From Betaproteobacteria bacterium (lineage in GTDB: Bacteria; Pseudomonadota; Gammaproteobacteria; Burkholderiales; Burkholderiaceae_C): a DNA stretch of 64,000 nt. The position numbers and the translations under genes are program-made. Under the pieces are notes generated by a model. That model saw only the letters and a list, made by a program, of their open reading frames with translations, did no database searches and had not been told where the DNA came from. The stretch lies in contig JADIZZ010000001.1 of assembly GCA_016704535.1 (NCBI GenBank), positions 186,001-250,000 on the forward strand, given 5' to 3'. The stretch's first letter is position 1; each line of letters begins with the position of its first letter. Positions 8,201 to 18,056 of this stretch are shown piece by piece.

Positions 8201-9481
8201 TTACTTCTTCGCGACCACCGGCTCGTCCTTCTTGCCCTTGTTCTCGGGGATGAACGGGCTCCAGGGCTGGGCCTTCACCGGGCCGGGCGTCTTCCACACC
8301 ACGTTGAACTGGCCGTCGGCCTTGATCTCGCCGATGAACACGCTCTTGTGCAGGTGGTGGTTCTTCTCGTCCATCTTGCTGACGATGCCGCTGGGCGCCT
8401 TGAAGGTCTGGCCGGCCATCGCCGCGATGACCTTGTCGGTGTCGGTGCTCTTGGCCTTGGTCACCGCCTGCACCCACATGTTGAAGCCGATGCTGCTGGC
8501 TTCCATCGGGTCGTTGGTCAGCGGCTTGTCCTTGTGGCCGGCGATGCCCTTGGCCTTGGCGTAGGCGCTCCACTGCTTGATGTAGGCGTCGTTCGTGGGG
8601 TTCTTGATCGACTGGAAGTAGTTCCACGCCGCCAGGTGGCCCACCAGCGGCTTGGTGTCCACACCGCGCAGCTCTTCTTCACCCACCGAGAAAGCCACCA
8701 CCGGCACGTCGGTGGCCTTCAGGCCCTGGTTGCCCAGTTCCTTGTAGAAGGGCACGTTGCTGTCGCCGTTGATGGTGGAGACGACGGCGGTCTTCTTGCC
8801 TTCGCTGCTGAACTTCTTGATCTTGGCGATGATGCTCTGGTAGTCCGAATGGCCGAAGGGGGTGTACTCCTCCATGATGTCGGCCTCGGCCACGCCCTTG
8901 CTCTTCAGGAAGGCGCGCAGGATCTTGTTGGTGGTGCGCGGGTAGACGTAGTCGGTGCCCAGCAGCACCCAGCGCTTGGCGCTGCCGCCGTCCTTGCTCA
9001 TCAGGTACTCCACGGCGGGAATGGCCTGCTGGTTGGGCGCGGCGCCGGTGTAGAACACGTTCTTGCTGAGCTCTTCACCTTCGTACTGCACGGGGTAGAA
9101 GAGCAGGCCGTTGAGTTCCTCGACGACCGGCAACACGCTCTTGCGCGAGACGCTGGTCCAGCAGCCGAAGATCACCGCCACCTTGTCCTTGCTGATGAGC
9201 TGCCGCGTCTTCTCGGCAAACAGCGGCCAGTTCGACGCCGGGTCGACGACCACGGCTTCCAGCTTCTTGCCCAGCACGCCGCCCTTGGCGTTGATGGCGT
9301 CGATCTCCATCAGGATGGTGTCCTTCAGCACCGTCTCGCTGATGGCCATGGTGCCGCTCAGTGAGTGCAGCACGCCGACCTTGATGGTCTCTTGAGCGAA
9401 GGCCGGACCGTAGGCGAAACTGGCCGCGGCCAGCGCGATGGTGCCAAGCGTCAGGCTGACGTGGCGGCGGGTGGTATTCAT
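8201..9481 (-). CDS. urtA: urea ABC transporter substrate-binding protein UrtA
   Basis: A 426-residue periplasmic binding protein of the amide/urea-binding (FmdD/UrtA) type. A signal peptide ends near PAFA-QE (about residue 30). The mature start TIKVGVLHSLSGTMAISE and the later stretch FGCWTSVSRKSVLPV are characteristic of UrtA. It is the first gene of the leftward operon, preceded by AGGAGA 9 nt before the ATG and a sigma-54-type promoter about 55 nt upstream. It captures urea in the periplasm for UrtBCDE. Confidence 0.94.
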   Translation of the reverse strand: MNTTRRHVSLTLGTIALAAASFAYGPAFAQETIKVGVLHSLSGTMAISETVLKDTILMEIDAINAKGGVLGKKLEAVVVDPASNWPLFAEKTRQLISKDKVAVIFGCWTSVSRKSVLPVVEELNGLLFYPVQYEGEELSKNVFYTGAAPNQQAIPAVEYLMSKDGGSAKRWVLLGTDYVYPRTTNKILRAFLKSKGVAEADIMEEYTPFGHSDYQSIIAKIKKFSSEGKKTAVVSTINGDSNVPFYKELGNQGLKATDVPVVAFSVGEEELRGVDTKPLVGHLAAWNYFQSIKNPTNDAYIKQWSAYAKAKGIAGHKDKPLTNDPMEASSIGFNMWVQAVTKAKSTDTDKVIAAMAGQTFKAPSGIVSKMDEKNHHLHKSVFIGEIKADGQFNVVWKTPGPVKAQPWSPFIPENKGKKDEPVVAKK

Positions 9482-9533
9482 GCGGGAAGCTCTCCTGGCT
9501 GGGTTGGTTTGCGTCGAAGCGCGACCCAAGCTC

Positions 9534-9549
9534 AGCAGCATTCGTGCCA
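9534..9549 (-). promoter_or_regulatory. sigma-54 promoter candidate for urtABCDE
   Basis: The minus strand reads TGGCACGAATGCTGCT, matching the sigma-54 consensus TGGCACG-N4-TTGCW at all but one constrained position. GG and GC are separated by exactly 10 bp. Transcription would start near 9523, about 42 nt before the urtA ATG. This implies activation by an enhancer-binding protein, most simply NtrC, which is inference. Confidence 0.7.
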
Positions 9550-9626
9550 GCGAACCGTTGCGACTGCCGCGGCCCAGCCGCGCTGTCGGCCCAGGTGCCC
9601 CGTCGACCCAACGGTCCCTTCGCTGG
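9547..9626. promoter_or_regulatory. inverted repeat between the two sigma-54 sites
   Basis: CCAGCGAA at 9547-9554 and TTCGCTGG at 9619-9626 form an 8-bp perfect inverted repeat. One arm abuts the urtA-side sigma-54 box and the other lies 6 bp before the ureA-side box. It could be coincidental or part of an activator site. No clear NtrC consensus was found in between. Confidence 0.3.
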
Positions 9627-9632
9627 TTAGCA

Positions 9633-9648
9633 TGGCACCCAAAGTGCT
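9633..9648 (+). promoter_or_regulatory. sigma-54 promoter candidate for ureABC
   Basis: TGGCACCCAAAGTGCT has the GG and GC doublets of a sigma-54 promoter 10 bp apart, with GTGCT in place of TTGCW. The start point would be near 9659, giving ureA a leader of about 70 nt. It mirrors the better site on the other strand. Confidence 0.55.
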
Positions 9649-9660
9649 GAGACACCCGCC

Positions 9661-9747
9661 ATGGACCTGACCCCCCGCGCTCGGCCGGCATTTGTGGCCG
9701 CACGCGCTGACTCGGAGCGAAGCGACGATGGATCTGACCCCGCGTGA
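9661..9747 (+). other. 28-codon leader ORF whose start copies the ureA start
   Basis: ATGGACCTGACCCCCCGCG at 9661-9679 matches the ureA start (9728-9746) at 16 of 19 bases and encodes the same MDLTPR. The short frame then diverges and stops at 9745-9747, overlapping ureA by 20 nt. It begins about 2 nt after the predicted sigma-54 start point. It may be a translated leader, a duplication scar or chance; there is no ribosome-binding site. Confidence 0.3.
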
Positions 9748-10030
9748 AAAAGACAAGCTGCTGCTCTTCACCGCCGGCCTGCTGGCCGAACGCCGCAAGG
9801 CGCGCGGGCTGAAGCTCAACGTGCCCGAGAGCATCGCCCTGATCAGCTGTGCCATCCTGGAAGGTGCACGCGAGGGCAAGACAGTGGCGCAACTGATGAG
9901 CGAAGGCAAGACCGTGCTAGGTCGCGACGACGTGATGGAGGGCGTGCCCGAGATCGTCACCGAGATCCAGGTCGAAGCGACCTTCCCCGACGGCACCAAA
10001 TTGGTGACCGTGCACCAACCTATTGCATGA
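9728..10030 (+). CDS. ureA: urease subunit gamma
   Basis: A 100-residue protein, the exact usual length of UreA, with [20 protein letters not shown] and PNLI-like helices. An in-frame GTG at 9692 would add 12 residues not seen in the family, so the ATG at 9728, with GGAG 9 nt upstream, is chosen. It is the first gene of ureABC and part of the cytosolic (UreABC)3 enzyme that hydrolyses urea to ammonia and carbamate. Confidence 0.96.
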   Translation: MDLTPREKDKLLLFTAGLLAERRKARGLKLNVPESIALISCAILEGAREGKTVAQLMSEGKTVLGRDDVMEGVPEIVTEIQVEATFPDGTKLVTVHQPIA

Positions 10031-10040
10031 GGACGGCGAG

Positions 10041-10345
10041 ATGATCCCAGGCGAACTCCTCATCGACGACGGCGAACACGAACTCAACCCCGGCCGCGCC
10101 AAGACCACGCTCGTCGTGGCCAACAGCGGCGACCGGCCGATCCAGGTCGGCTCGCACTACCACTTCGCCGAGACCAACGCGGCGCTGCTCTTCGACCGCC
10201 AAGCCGCCAAGGGCATGCGGCTGAACATCGCCAGCGGCACGGCGGTGCGCTTCGAGCCGGGGCAGGAACGCACGGTCACCCTGGTGGCCTACGCCGGGCG
10301 GCGCCAGGTCTGGGGCTTCCGCGGCCTGACGAACGGGGGCGTGTG

Positions 10346-10346
<1 letters not shown>
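10041..10346 (+). CDS. ureB: urease subunit beta
   Basis: A 101-residue protein beginning [16 protein letters not shown], the canonical UreB start, with [10 protein letters not shown] and the C-terminal [10 protein letters not shown]. It starts 10 nt after ureA and its TGA overlaps the ureC ATG (TGATG). It is the structural subunit of the urease trimer. Confidence 0.96.
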
Positions 10347-12076
<1,730 letters not shown>

Positions 12077-12083
12077 CGCAGTG

Positions 12084-12473
12084 TCAGCGCGGCTGGACGT
12101 GGGTGCGCAGCCAGGCGGCGAAGGCGGGTTCGTCGAGGGTGCCCGAGGCCACTGCCAGCATGGTGAGCACGCAATCGGCGTCTCCGGCAGTCAGGCGCAG
12201 ACCGTTCAGCGCCAGGAAGAGCTCGACGGACACGAAGGCCGTGCGTTTGTTGCCGTCGATGAAGGGATGGTTGCGGGCAATGCCGCAGCCGTAGGACGCG
12301 GCAAGGTCGGCGGCATCCGGCTCACCGTAGAGCGCCAGGTTGCGCGGCCGGGCCAGCGCCGATTCGAACAGTCCGAGGTCGCGCGTGCCGGCCGCACCAC
12401 CATGTTCGGCCAGCTGCTCATCGTGCACGGCGAGCAGCACACGCGGGTCTATCCAGACCCACGTATCGCTCAC
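12084..12473 (-). CDS. death-on-curing (Doc/Fic) family toxin
   Basis: A 129-residue Fic-fold protein with the Doc motif HPFIDGNKR at 69-77, so the AMPylation or phosphorylation loop is intact. Doc of phage P1 phosphorylates EF-Tu; activity here is inferred by family. It overlaps its upstream partner antitoxin gene by 4 nt. The pair lies on the strand opposite the urease genes; its 3' end is 7 nt from the ureC stop. This is a type II toxin-antitoxin module inserted in a metabolic operon. Confidence 0.88.
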   Translation of the reverse strand: MSDTWVWIDPRVLLAVHDEQLAEHGGAAGTRDLGLFESALARPRNLALYGEPDAADLAASYGCGIARNHPFIDGNKRTAFVSVELFLALNGLRLTAGDADCVLTMLAVASGTLDEPAFAAWLRTHVQPR

Positions 12474-12694
12474 TTCGCCAGCTCCCGCAGCACGTCGCGT
12501 CGCCCCTTCATGATGCCGCGCGCCAGTTGCATCTGCTCTTCGAATTCGGGGCTGTAGGGAGTCAGCTTGATGCCGTCGGCCGCATCGGTGACGAACACCA
12601 TGTCGCCCTTCTCCAGCTTCAGCCGCGCCAGCACGTCCTTGGGCAGGATGACGCCGACGGAGTTGCCGATCTGGGTAAGCTTGAGTGCGGTCAT
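12470..12694 (-). CDS. AbrB/MazE-type antitoxin
   Basis: A 74-residue protein with an N-terminal SpoVT/AbrB swapped-hairpin domain (LTQIGNSVGVILPKDVLARL, KGDMVFV) and a charged C-terminal tail that would bind the toxin. It precedes the Doc gene with an ATGA overlap, the usual antitoxin-first order. AAAGG lies 7 nt before the ATG. It likely represses its own promoter through the palindrome at 12709-12724. Confidence 0.85.
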   Translation of the reverse strand: MTALKLTQIGNSVGVILPKDVLARLKLEKGDMVFVTDAADGIKLTPYSPEFEEQMQLARGIMKGRRDVLRELAK

Positions 12695-12708
12695 GGCAGG
12701 CCTTTAGT

Positions 12709-12724
12709 TATAACGAACGTTATA
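12709..12724. promoter_or_regulatory. operator palindrome of the toxin-antitoxin operon
   Basis: TATAACG-AA-CGTTATA is an AT-rich inverted repeat in a GC-rich background, 15 nt before the antitoxin ATG. It contains a TATAAC -10-like sequence on the minus strand. It fits an AbrB-type autoregulatory operator. It also lies 51 nt before ureE, so binding there could affect ureEFG. Confidence 0.6.
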
Positions 12725-12775
12725 CTAGTCCGCCCTTGCCGCCCCCGCAAGCCCGTCATCGGAAAGCCCATCGAC

Positions 12776-13402
12776 ATGCTCACCGTCAACAAGATCATCG
12801 CCCAGGGCCGTGGCCTTGCACCGGCGCTGCGCAAGCGCGCCAGCAGCGTCGAACTGGGCTGGGACACGCGCCAGAAGAGCCGCTTCGACGCCGTCGACTC
12901 CGCCGGCCGCCAGCTTGCCGTCTTCTTGCCGCGCGGCACCGTGGCGCGTGGTGGCGACGTGCTGGTGGTGGAAGACGGTTCGCTGGTGCTCGTGCAGGCT
13001 GCGCCGCAGCCCCTGCTGGTGGTGCGCGCCTGCGCCGAACACGGCAGCCCGCTCGACCTGCTGCGCGCCACCTACCACCTGGCCAACCGCCACGTGGCGC
13101 TGGAGATCGCCGCCGACCATCTGAAGCTGGAACCCGACCACGTGCTGGCCGAGATGCTGCGGTCGATGCACCTCACGGTGACCGAGGAACGGCAGGGCTT
13201 CGAGCCCGAAGGCGGCGCCTATGCCGCCGCGGCACACGGCGCTGGCCATGATCACGGCCACACCCATGGTCACGGTCACGTCCATACCACCCCAACAGCG
13301 CCAGCGCACGGCAAACCCGTGCCGGTCAGCGTGGCCGCGGCTCCGGCGCCGCATGTGCACGGCCCCGGTTGCGGCCATGATCACGGTGAGCACAAACACT
13401 GA
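12776..13402 (+). CDS. ureE: urease accessory protein UreE (nickel metallochaperone)
   Basis: A 208-residue protein with the UreE N-terminal domain (residues 1-75) and metal-binding domain ([16 protein letters not shown]). It ends in a His-rich tail of about 58 residues holding some 15 histidines in [17 protein letters not shown] runs and a [11 protein letters not shown] end. Such tails store nickel for delivery to urease. The ATG at 12776 gives the family N-terminus. It is cut off from ureC by the antisense toxin-antitoxin pair. Confidence 0.93.
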   Translation: MLTVNKIIAQGRGLAPALRKRASSVELGWDTRQKSRFDAVDSAGRQLAVFLPRGTVARGGDVLVVEDGSLVLVQAAPQPLLVVRACAEHGSPLDLLRATYHLANRHVALEIAADHLKLEPDHVLAEMLRSMHLTVTEERQGFEPEGGAYAAAAHGAGHDHGHTHGHGHVHTTPTAPAHGKPVPVSVAAAPAPHVHGPGCGHDHGEHKH

Positions 13403-13466
13403 GGCAGGACGTGAGGCTCCGGAAGGAAGCCGAACGCCTGCCGAAGGCCCGAACGCGATATCACGC

Positions 13467-14192
13467 GTGAGCACTGACACCGCCAAGGCGCCCGGCCCCG
13501 GCGCCGCCACGCCGCCGGCCACGCTGCTGCAGCTGATGTGGCTGGCCTCGCCGGCGCTGCCTGTGGGTGGCTTCAGCTATTCCGAAGGGATGGAAGCCGT
13601 CGTCGAAGCCGGCCTTGTGACGAACGAGGCGCAGGCCGCCGACTGGCTGGCGGGCCAGCTGCAGCTGACGCTGGCGCGCAGCGACCTGCCCGCGCTGGCA
13701 GCGGCCCACGCCGCGTGGCTGGCGCACGACGCCGCCCAGGCACAGGCCGTCAACACCTGGCTGCGCAGCACGCGCGAGAGCGCCGAGTTCCGCGCCCAGG
13801 CCGAACAGATGGGCCGTTCGCTGCTCGACTGGCTGAAGAACGGCGCCCACGCCGCCGACCCGCGCCTTGCCGCGCTGGCGGCACTGCCACCCGCTCCGCT
13901 GTGGCCGACGGCCTTTGCGCTGGCCGCCGTGCTGGCCGGTGCCACGCCGCGCGACACGCTGCTGGCCTGTGCCTGGGGCTGGGCCGAGAACATGGCACAG
14001 GCAGCGATGAAGGCCGTGCCGCTGGGCCAGGCCGCGGCGCAGCGGGTGCTGTCTCGCCTGGCCGCCGAGCTGCCGGCGGTCGTTGAGCAGGCGCTGACCT
14101 TGCCCGCCGACGAACGCCAGGCCTATGCGCCCATGCTCGCCATCCTGAGCGCACAGCACGAAACCCAGTACTCGAGACTCTTCCGCTCGTGA
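13467..14192 (+). CDS. ureF: urease accessory protein UreF
   Basis: A 241-residue all-helical protein with the UreF hallmark [19 protein letters not shown] near residue 24 and a conserved C-terminal region ending YSRLFRS. The start is taken as GTG at 13467 (VSTDTAK), since no ATG gives a full-length N-terminus; an ATG at the LMWLAS segment would truncate the conserved start. UreF acts with UreD and UreG in the pre-activation complex. It lies 64 nt after ureE. Confidence 0.9.
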   Translation: MSTDTAKAPGPGAATPPATLLQLMWLASPALPVGGFSYSEGMEAVVEAGLVTNEAQAADWLAGQLQLTLARSDLPALAAAHAAWLAHDAAQAQAVNTWLRSTRESAEFRAQAEQMGRSLLDWLKNGAHAADPRLAALAALPPAPLWPTAFALAAVLAGATPRDTLLACAWGWAENMAQAAMKAVPLGQAAAQRVLSRLAAELPAVVEQALTLPADERQAYAPMLAILSAQHETQYSRLFRS

Positions 14193-14248
14193 AACCGTAG
14201 CTGCGTGCGGCGGCGAGGCCTTGCACGCTTCGTGCATCATGCCGGCGC

Positions 14249-14917
<669 letters not shown>

Positions 14918-15025
14918 CGGCCGGCGCGTTCGCTGCGCCAACGCACAGAAGGCGGTGCAGGCATGGCCTAGGATGGCATTTCCGGGCCGCGCGCCCGTAA
15001 CCAGTTCACCACCGGAGGTCACACC

Positions 15026-15523
15026 ATGGGTCTGATGTCGTTCTTCAAGGAAGCGGGCGAAAAGCTTTTCGGCACCGGCAAGGCCGCCGCTGCAACCCCC
15101 GCCGCGGGTGCATCGCCCGAGCAGGTGGCGGCGCTGAACCAGACCGCCGGCAAGGCGATCGAGGCCTACGTCATCGCGCAGGGGCTGAAGGTCGACGGGC
15201 TCGACGTCGGCTTCGACGGCGCCACGTCCACCGTCACCGTGTCGGGCACGGTTGCCGACCAGGCCACCAAGGAAAAGGTGCTGCTGTGCTGCGGCAATGT
15301 CGCCGGCGTGGCCGGTGTGAACGACCTGCTGACCGTGACCACCCCGGAGCCCGAGGCGCAATGGCACACCGTGGTGGCGGGCGACAATCTGTCGAAGATC
15401 GCCAAGAAGTTCTATGGCGACGCCAACAAGTACCCGGCGATCTTCGAGGCCAACAAGCCCATGCTGAAGCACCCCGACAAGATCTACCCGGGGCAGATGC
15501 TGCGCATTCCGCCAGCGGCCTGA
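15026..15523 (+). CDS. BON and LysM domain protein (Kbp/YgaU-like)
   Basis: A 165-residue protein starting MGLMSFFKEAGEKLF, then an Ala-rich linker, a BON domain (about 40-105: VDGLDVGFDGATSTVTVSGTV) and a C-terminal LysM domain (about 111-162: WHTVVAGDNLSKIAKKFYGD). This is the layout of E. coli YgaU/Kbp, a small potassium-binding protein. GGAGG lies 7 nt before the ATG. There is no signal peptide, as in Kbp. It stands alone between ureG and tdk. Confidence 0.88.
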   Translation: MGLMSFFKEAGEKLFGTGKAAAATPAAGASPEQVAALNQTAGKAIEAYVIAQGLKVDGLDVGFDGATSTVTVSGTVADQATKEKVLLCCGNVAGVAGVNDLLTVTTPEPEAQWHTVVAGDNLSKIAKKFYGDANKYPAIFEANKPMLKHPDKIYPGQMLRIPPAA

Positions 15524-15646
15524 AGCCCGCGCCGGCGCGGCTGGCGGCTAGAGTTCCTGCATGCGGGCCGAGCGCCGGGCCGCGCCCAAGCCGGCCTGCG
15601 TTCCCTTGGGAGACCGGCTGACGCACCCGTCGGCCGAGGGGTTCGA

Positions 15647-16240
15647 TTGAGCAAGCTCTATTTCCGCTATGCCGCGATGAACGCCGGCAAGAGCACGGCG
15701 CTGCTGCAGGCGGCGCACAACTACGAAGAGCGCGGCATGCGGGTGCGGCTCTTCACCGCCGCGCACGACGACCGCGCCGGGCACGGCATCATCGGCTCGC
15801 GTCTCGGCCTACAGCGGCAGGTCGAGACCTTCGGCCCGCAGACGGAGTTCGACGCCGGCTGGCTGGGCGAAGGTTGGGCCTGCGTGCTGATCGACGAAGC
15901 CCAGTTCCTGCAGCCCGAGCAGGTGCGCCAGCTGCACCGTCTGGCGCATGCGGCTCACCTGCCGGTGATCTGCTACGGCCTGCGCAGCGACTTTCGCGGC
16001 GAGGCCTTCCCCGGCGCCGCCGCGCTGCTGACGCTGGCCGACGACCTGGAAGAGATGAAGACGATCTGCGCCTGCGCGCGCAAGGCCAGCATGAACCTGC
16101 GTGTCGATGACGAAGGCCGTCGCGTCAAGGAAGGCGAGCAGGTCGTCATCGGGGGCAACGAACGCTACCGCGCCGTGTGCCCTTCGTGTTTCTACAGCGA
16201 GGCCGACGACCCCGTCGACGCACCCGGCCTGTTCGGCTGA
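15647..16240 (+). CDS. tdk: thymidine kinase
   Basis: A 197-residue class II thymidine kinase. The P-loop is MNAGKST (11-17), DEAQFL is the catalytic and Mg region, and zinc-binding cysteines occur in CACARKAS and CPSC. It phosphorylates thymidine for nucleotide salvage. The start is TTG at 15647 (SKLYFRYAAMNAGKS), supported by GAGGGG about 8 nt upstream; an ATG at the P-loop would destroy the fold. Confidence 0.92.
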   Translation: MSKLYFRYAAMNAGKSTALLQAAHNYEERGMRVRLFTAAHDDRAGHGIIGSRLGLQRQVETFGPQTEFDAGWLGEGWACVLIDEAQFLQPEQVRQLHRLAHAAHLPVICYGLRSDFRGEAFPGAAALLTLADDLEEMKTICACARKASMNLRVDDEGRRVKEGEQVVIGGNERYRAVCPSCFYSEADDPVDAPGLFG

Positions 16241-16267
16241 CCCAGTACCGCAACCGGCACAACCGTC

Positions 16268-17167
16268 TCAGCGCCGCGTGGCCAGCCAAATGCTGGGCAG
16301 GATCAGCGCCGCACCGCCCAGATGGTAGGCCTGCGGCACTTCGCCCAGTAGCGCCCAGGCCAGCAGCGCGCCATAGACCGGCGACAGGTAGAGCATCAGC
16401 GAGGTACGGGACGCGCCGAGTTCACGTTGGATGTAGGCGTGGGCGGCATAGGAAAGGGCCCCGGGAAACAAGGCCGCCACGACCACCAGCATCAGCGCCT
16501 TTGCACCCAGCGGCGGGCCGGGCGCCAGCCAGGCTTCAAGCACCGTGAAGGGCAGCAGCAGCACCAGCCCGCCGGCAATGATGGCCACCAGCCGCTGCGC
16601 CGGCGACAGCCGCGAGGGCCAGTACTTCAGCAGCACCGAATACGCCGTCCACGAGACGGCGCAGGCGACGATCCAGCCGTCGCCCACCGTGAAACGCACC
16701 GCCAGCAGGTTCTGCAATTGGCCCTTGGTGACGACGAAGAGCACGCCCAGCAAGGCCAGCGCGCCGCCCAGCTTCTGCAGGCCGCTCATCCGTTCCTGCA
16801 GCAGGCGTGCACTGAGTGCGACGATGGCCACCGGCGTGGCGGCGTAGATGAGCGCGATGTTCGTCGAGGTCGTCGTCTGCCCGCCCAGGTAGACCCAGGC
16901 GCCGCAGATCCACATGCCCAGGGCACCCAGCGCCAGCAGCTGCTTCCACTCGCTGCGCCATGCCGCGCGCTGTTCCAGCAGCCCGCGCCCGGCGAAGGGC
17001 AGCAGCACCAGCCCGGCCAGCAGCCAGCGCCCGCTGGCCAGCAGGTGCGGCGCGATGACGCCTTCGGCGGCGCGCGCGATGACGTAGTTCGACGACCACA
17101 GCGCCGGCACCACCCACAGCAGCACCGGCGCCCAGCGCGCGGCGCGGCCCGAACGCGGCGCGTCCAA
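16268..17167 (-). CDS. EamA/DMT-family transporter
   Basis: A protein of about 299 residues with ten hydrophobic helices in two EamA repeats, including WSSNYVIARAA near the start and YAATPVAIVALSA in the first repeat. DMT proteins export or import small metabolites; the substrate is unknown. The start is uncertain: TTG at 17167, 4 nt after the psd stop, fits the end of the preceding gene, and a GTG about 17 codons further in is possible. It is the last gene of the leftward rluC-to-EamA run. Confidence 0.8.
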   Translation of the reverse strand: MDAPRSGRAARWAPVLLWVVPALWSSNYVIARAAEGVIAPHLLASGRWLLAGLVLLPFAGRGLLEQRAAWRSEWKQLLALGALGMWICGAWVYLGGQTTTSTNIALIYAATPVAIVALSARLLQERMSGLQKLGGALALLGVLFVVTKGQLQNLLAVRFTVGDGWIVACAVSWTAYSVLLKYWPSRLSPAQRLVAIIAGGLVLLLPFTVLEAWLAPGPPLGAKALMLVVVAALFPGALSYAAHAYIQRELGASRTSLMLYLSPVYGALLAWALLGEVPQAYHLGGAALILPSIWLATRR

Positions 17168-17171
17168 GCCC

Positions 17172-18056
17172 TTACCCGCGTTGCGCCATCGCCTGCCCCA
17201 GGCGCACCGCACCACCCGGCTGCCAGTCCGGGTTGAAGCGCAGCGGCCCGGCCGGGAACAGCAGCACCACGGTCGAGCCGAGCAGGAAACGCCCCATCTC
17301 GGCGCCCTGCGCCAGGTGGATATCCCGATCGTCGTAGCGCCAGTCGCGCACGACGCCCGGCCGCGGCGGGTTGACGACACCGTGCCATACGGTGGCCATG
17401 CTGCCGACGATGGTGGCACCCACCAGCACGTTCACCCACACGCCGTGCGGTCCATCGAACACGCACACCACACGTTCGTTGCGCGCAAACAGCCCCGGCA
17501 CGCCGCGGGCCGTGGCCGGGTTCACGCTGAACAGTTCGCCCGGCACGTGCGTCATGCGCAGCAGCCGCCCGGCGCAAGGCATGTGGATGCGGTGGTAGTC
17601 GCGTGGGCTGAGGTAGATGGTCGCGAAGTGGCCGCCATGGAAATGCGCGGCCAGCGCGCTGTCGCCGCCCAGCAGCGCCGTGGCGGTGTAGTCGTGGCCC
17701 TTGGCCTGGAAGATGCGCTCGCCGTCGATGGCGCCGAACTGGCTGATCGCGCCGTCCACCGGGCACACCAGGTCGGCGTGGGCCAGCGGCCGCACGCCGG
17801 GCGTCAGTTCACGCGTGAAGAACTCGTTGAAACTGGCGTAGGCGCCGGGGTCGGCATTGGCCGCTTCGGCCATGTTCACGCCGTAGCGGCCGATGAACCA
17901 GCGGATGTTCAGGGTCGTCAGCGCGCCCAGCCGCGCCCCCGCGACGGCACCGGCAAACCGCGTCAGCGCCTGCTGCGGCAGCAGGTGCTGCGCGGCGACC
18001 GCCAGGCGTTCGGTCAGCGGCCGCGCATCGGCCTCGTGCGCGGCACTCACCGCCAT
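17172..18056 (-). CDS. psd: phosphatidylserine decarboxylase proenzyme
   Basis: A 294-residue protein of the short bacterial Psd family. The LGST autocleavage site is at 259-262, where Gly-Ser cleavage makes the pyruvoyl group of the alpha subunit. Upstream motifs FNEFFTREL (76-84), PVDGAISQFG and HRIHMP are conserved. It converts phosphatidylserine to phosphatidylethanolamine at the inner membrane. It overlaps sppA by 10 nt. Confidence 0.95.
   Translation of the reverse strand: MAVSAAHEADARPLTERLAVAAQHLLPQQALTRFAGAVAGARLGALTTLNIRWFIGRYGVNMAEAANADPGAYASFNEFFTRELTPGVRPLAHADLVCPVDGAISQFGAIDGERIFQAKGHDYTATALLGGDSALAAHFHGGHFATIYLSPRDYHRIHMPCAGRLLRMTHVPGELFSVNPATARGVPGLFARNERVVCVFDGPHGVWVNVLVGATIVGSMATVWHGVVNPPRPGVVRDWRYDDRDIHLAQGAEMGRFLLGSTVVLLFPAGPLRFNPDWQPGGAVRLGQAMAQRG

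Noticed and set aside
9482..9727. Search for a ureD remnant between urtA and ureA
   Set aside because: None of the six frames gives UreD-like motifs; the region is better explained as a promoter region.
12698..12726. Possible ureE promoter using TATACT at 12721 on the plus strand
   Set aside because: No -35-like sequence at a suitable distance; the sequence is part of the toxin-antitoxin palindrome.
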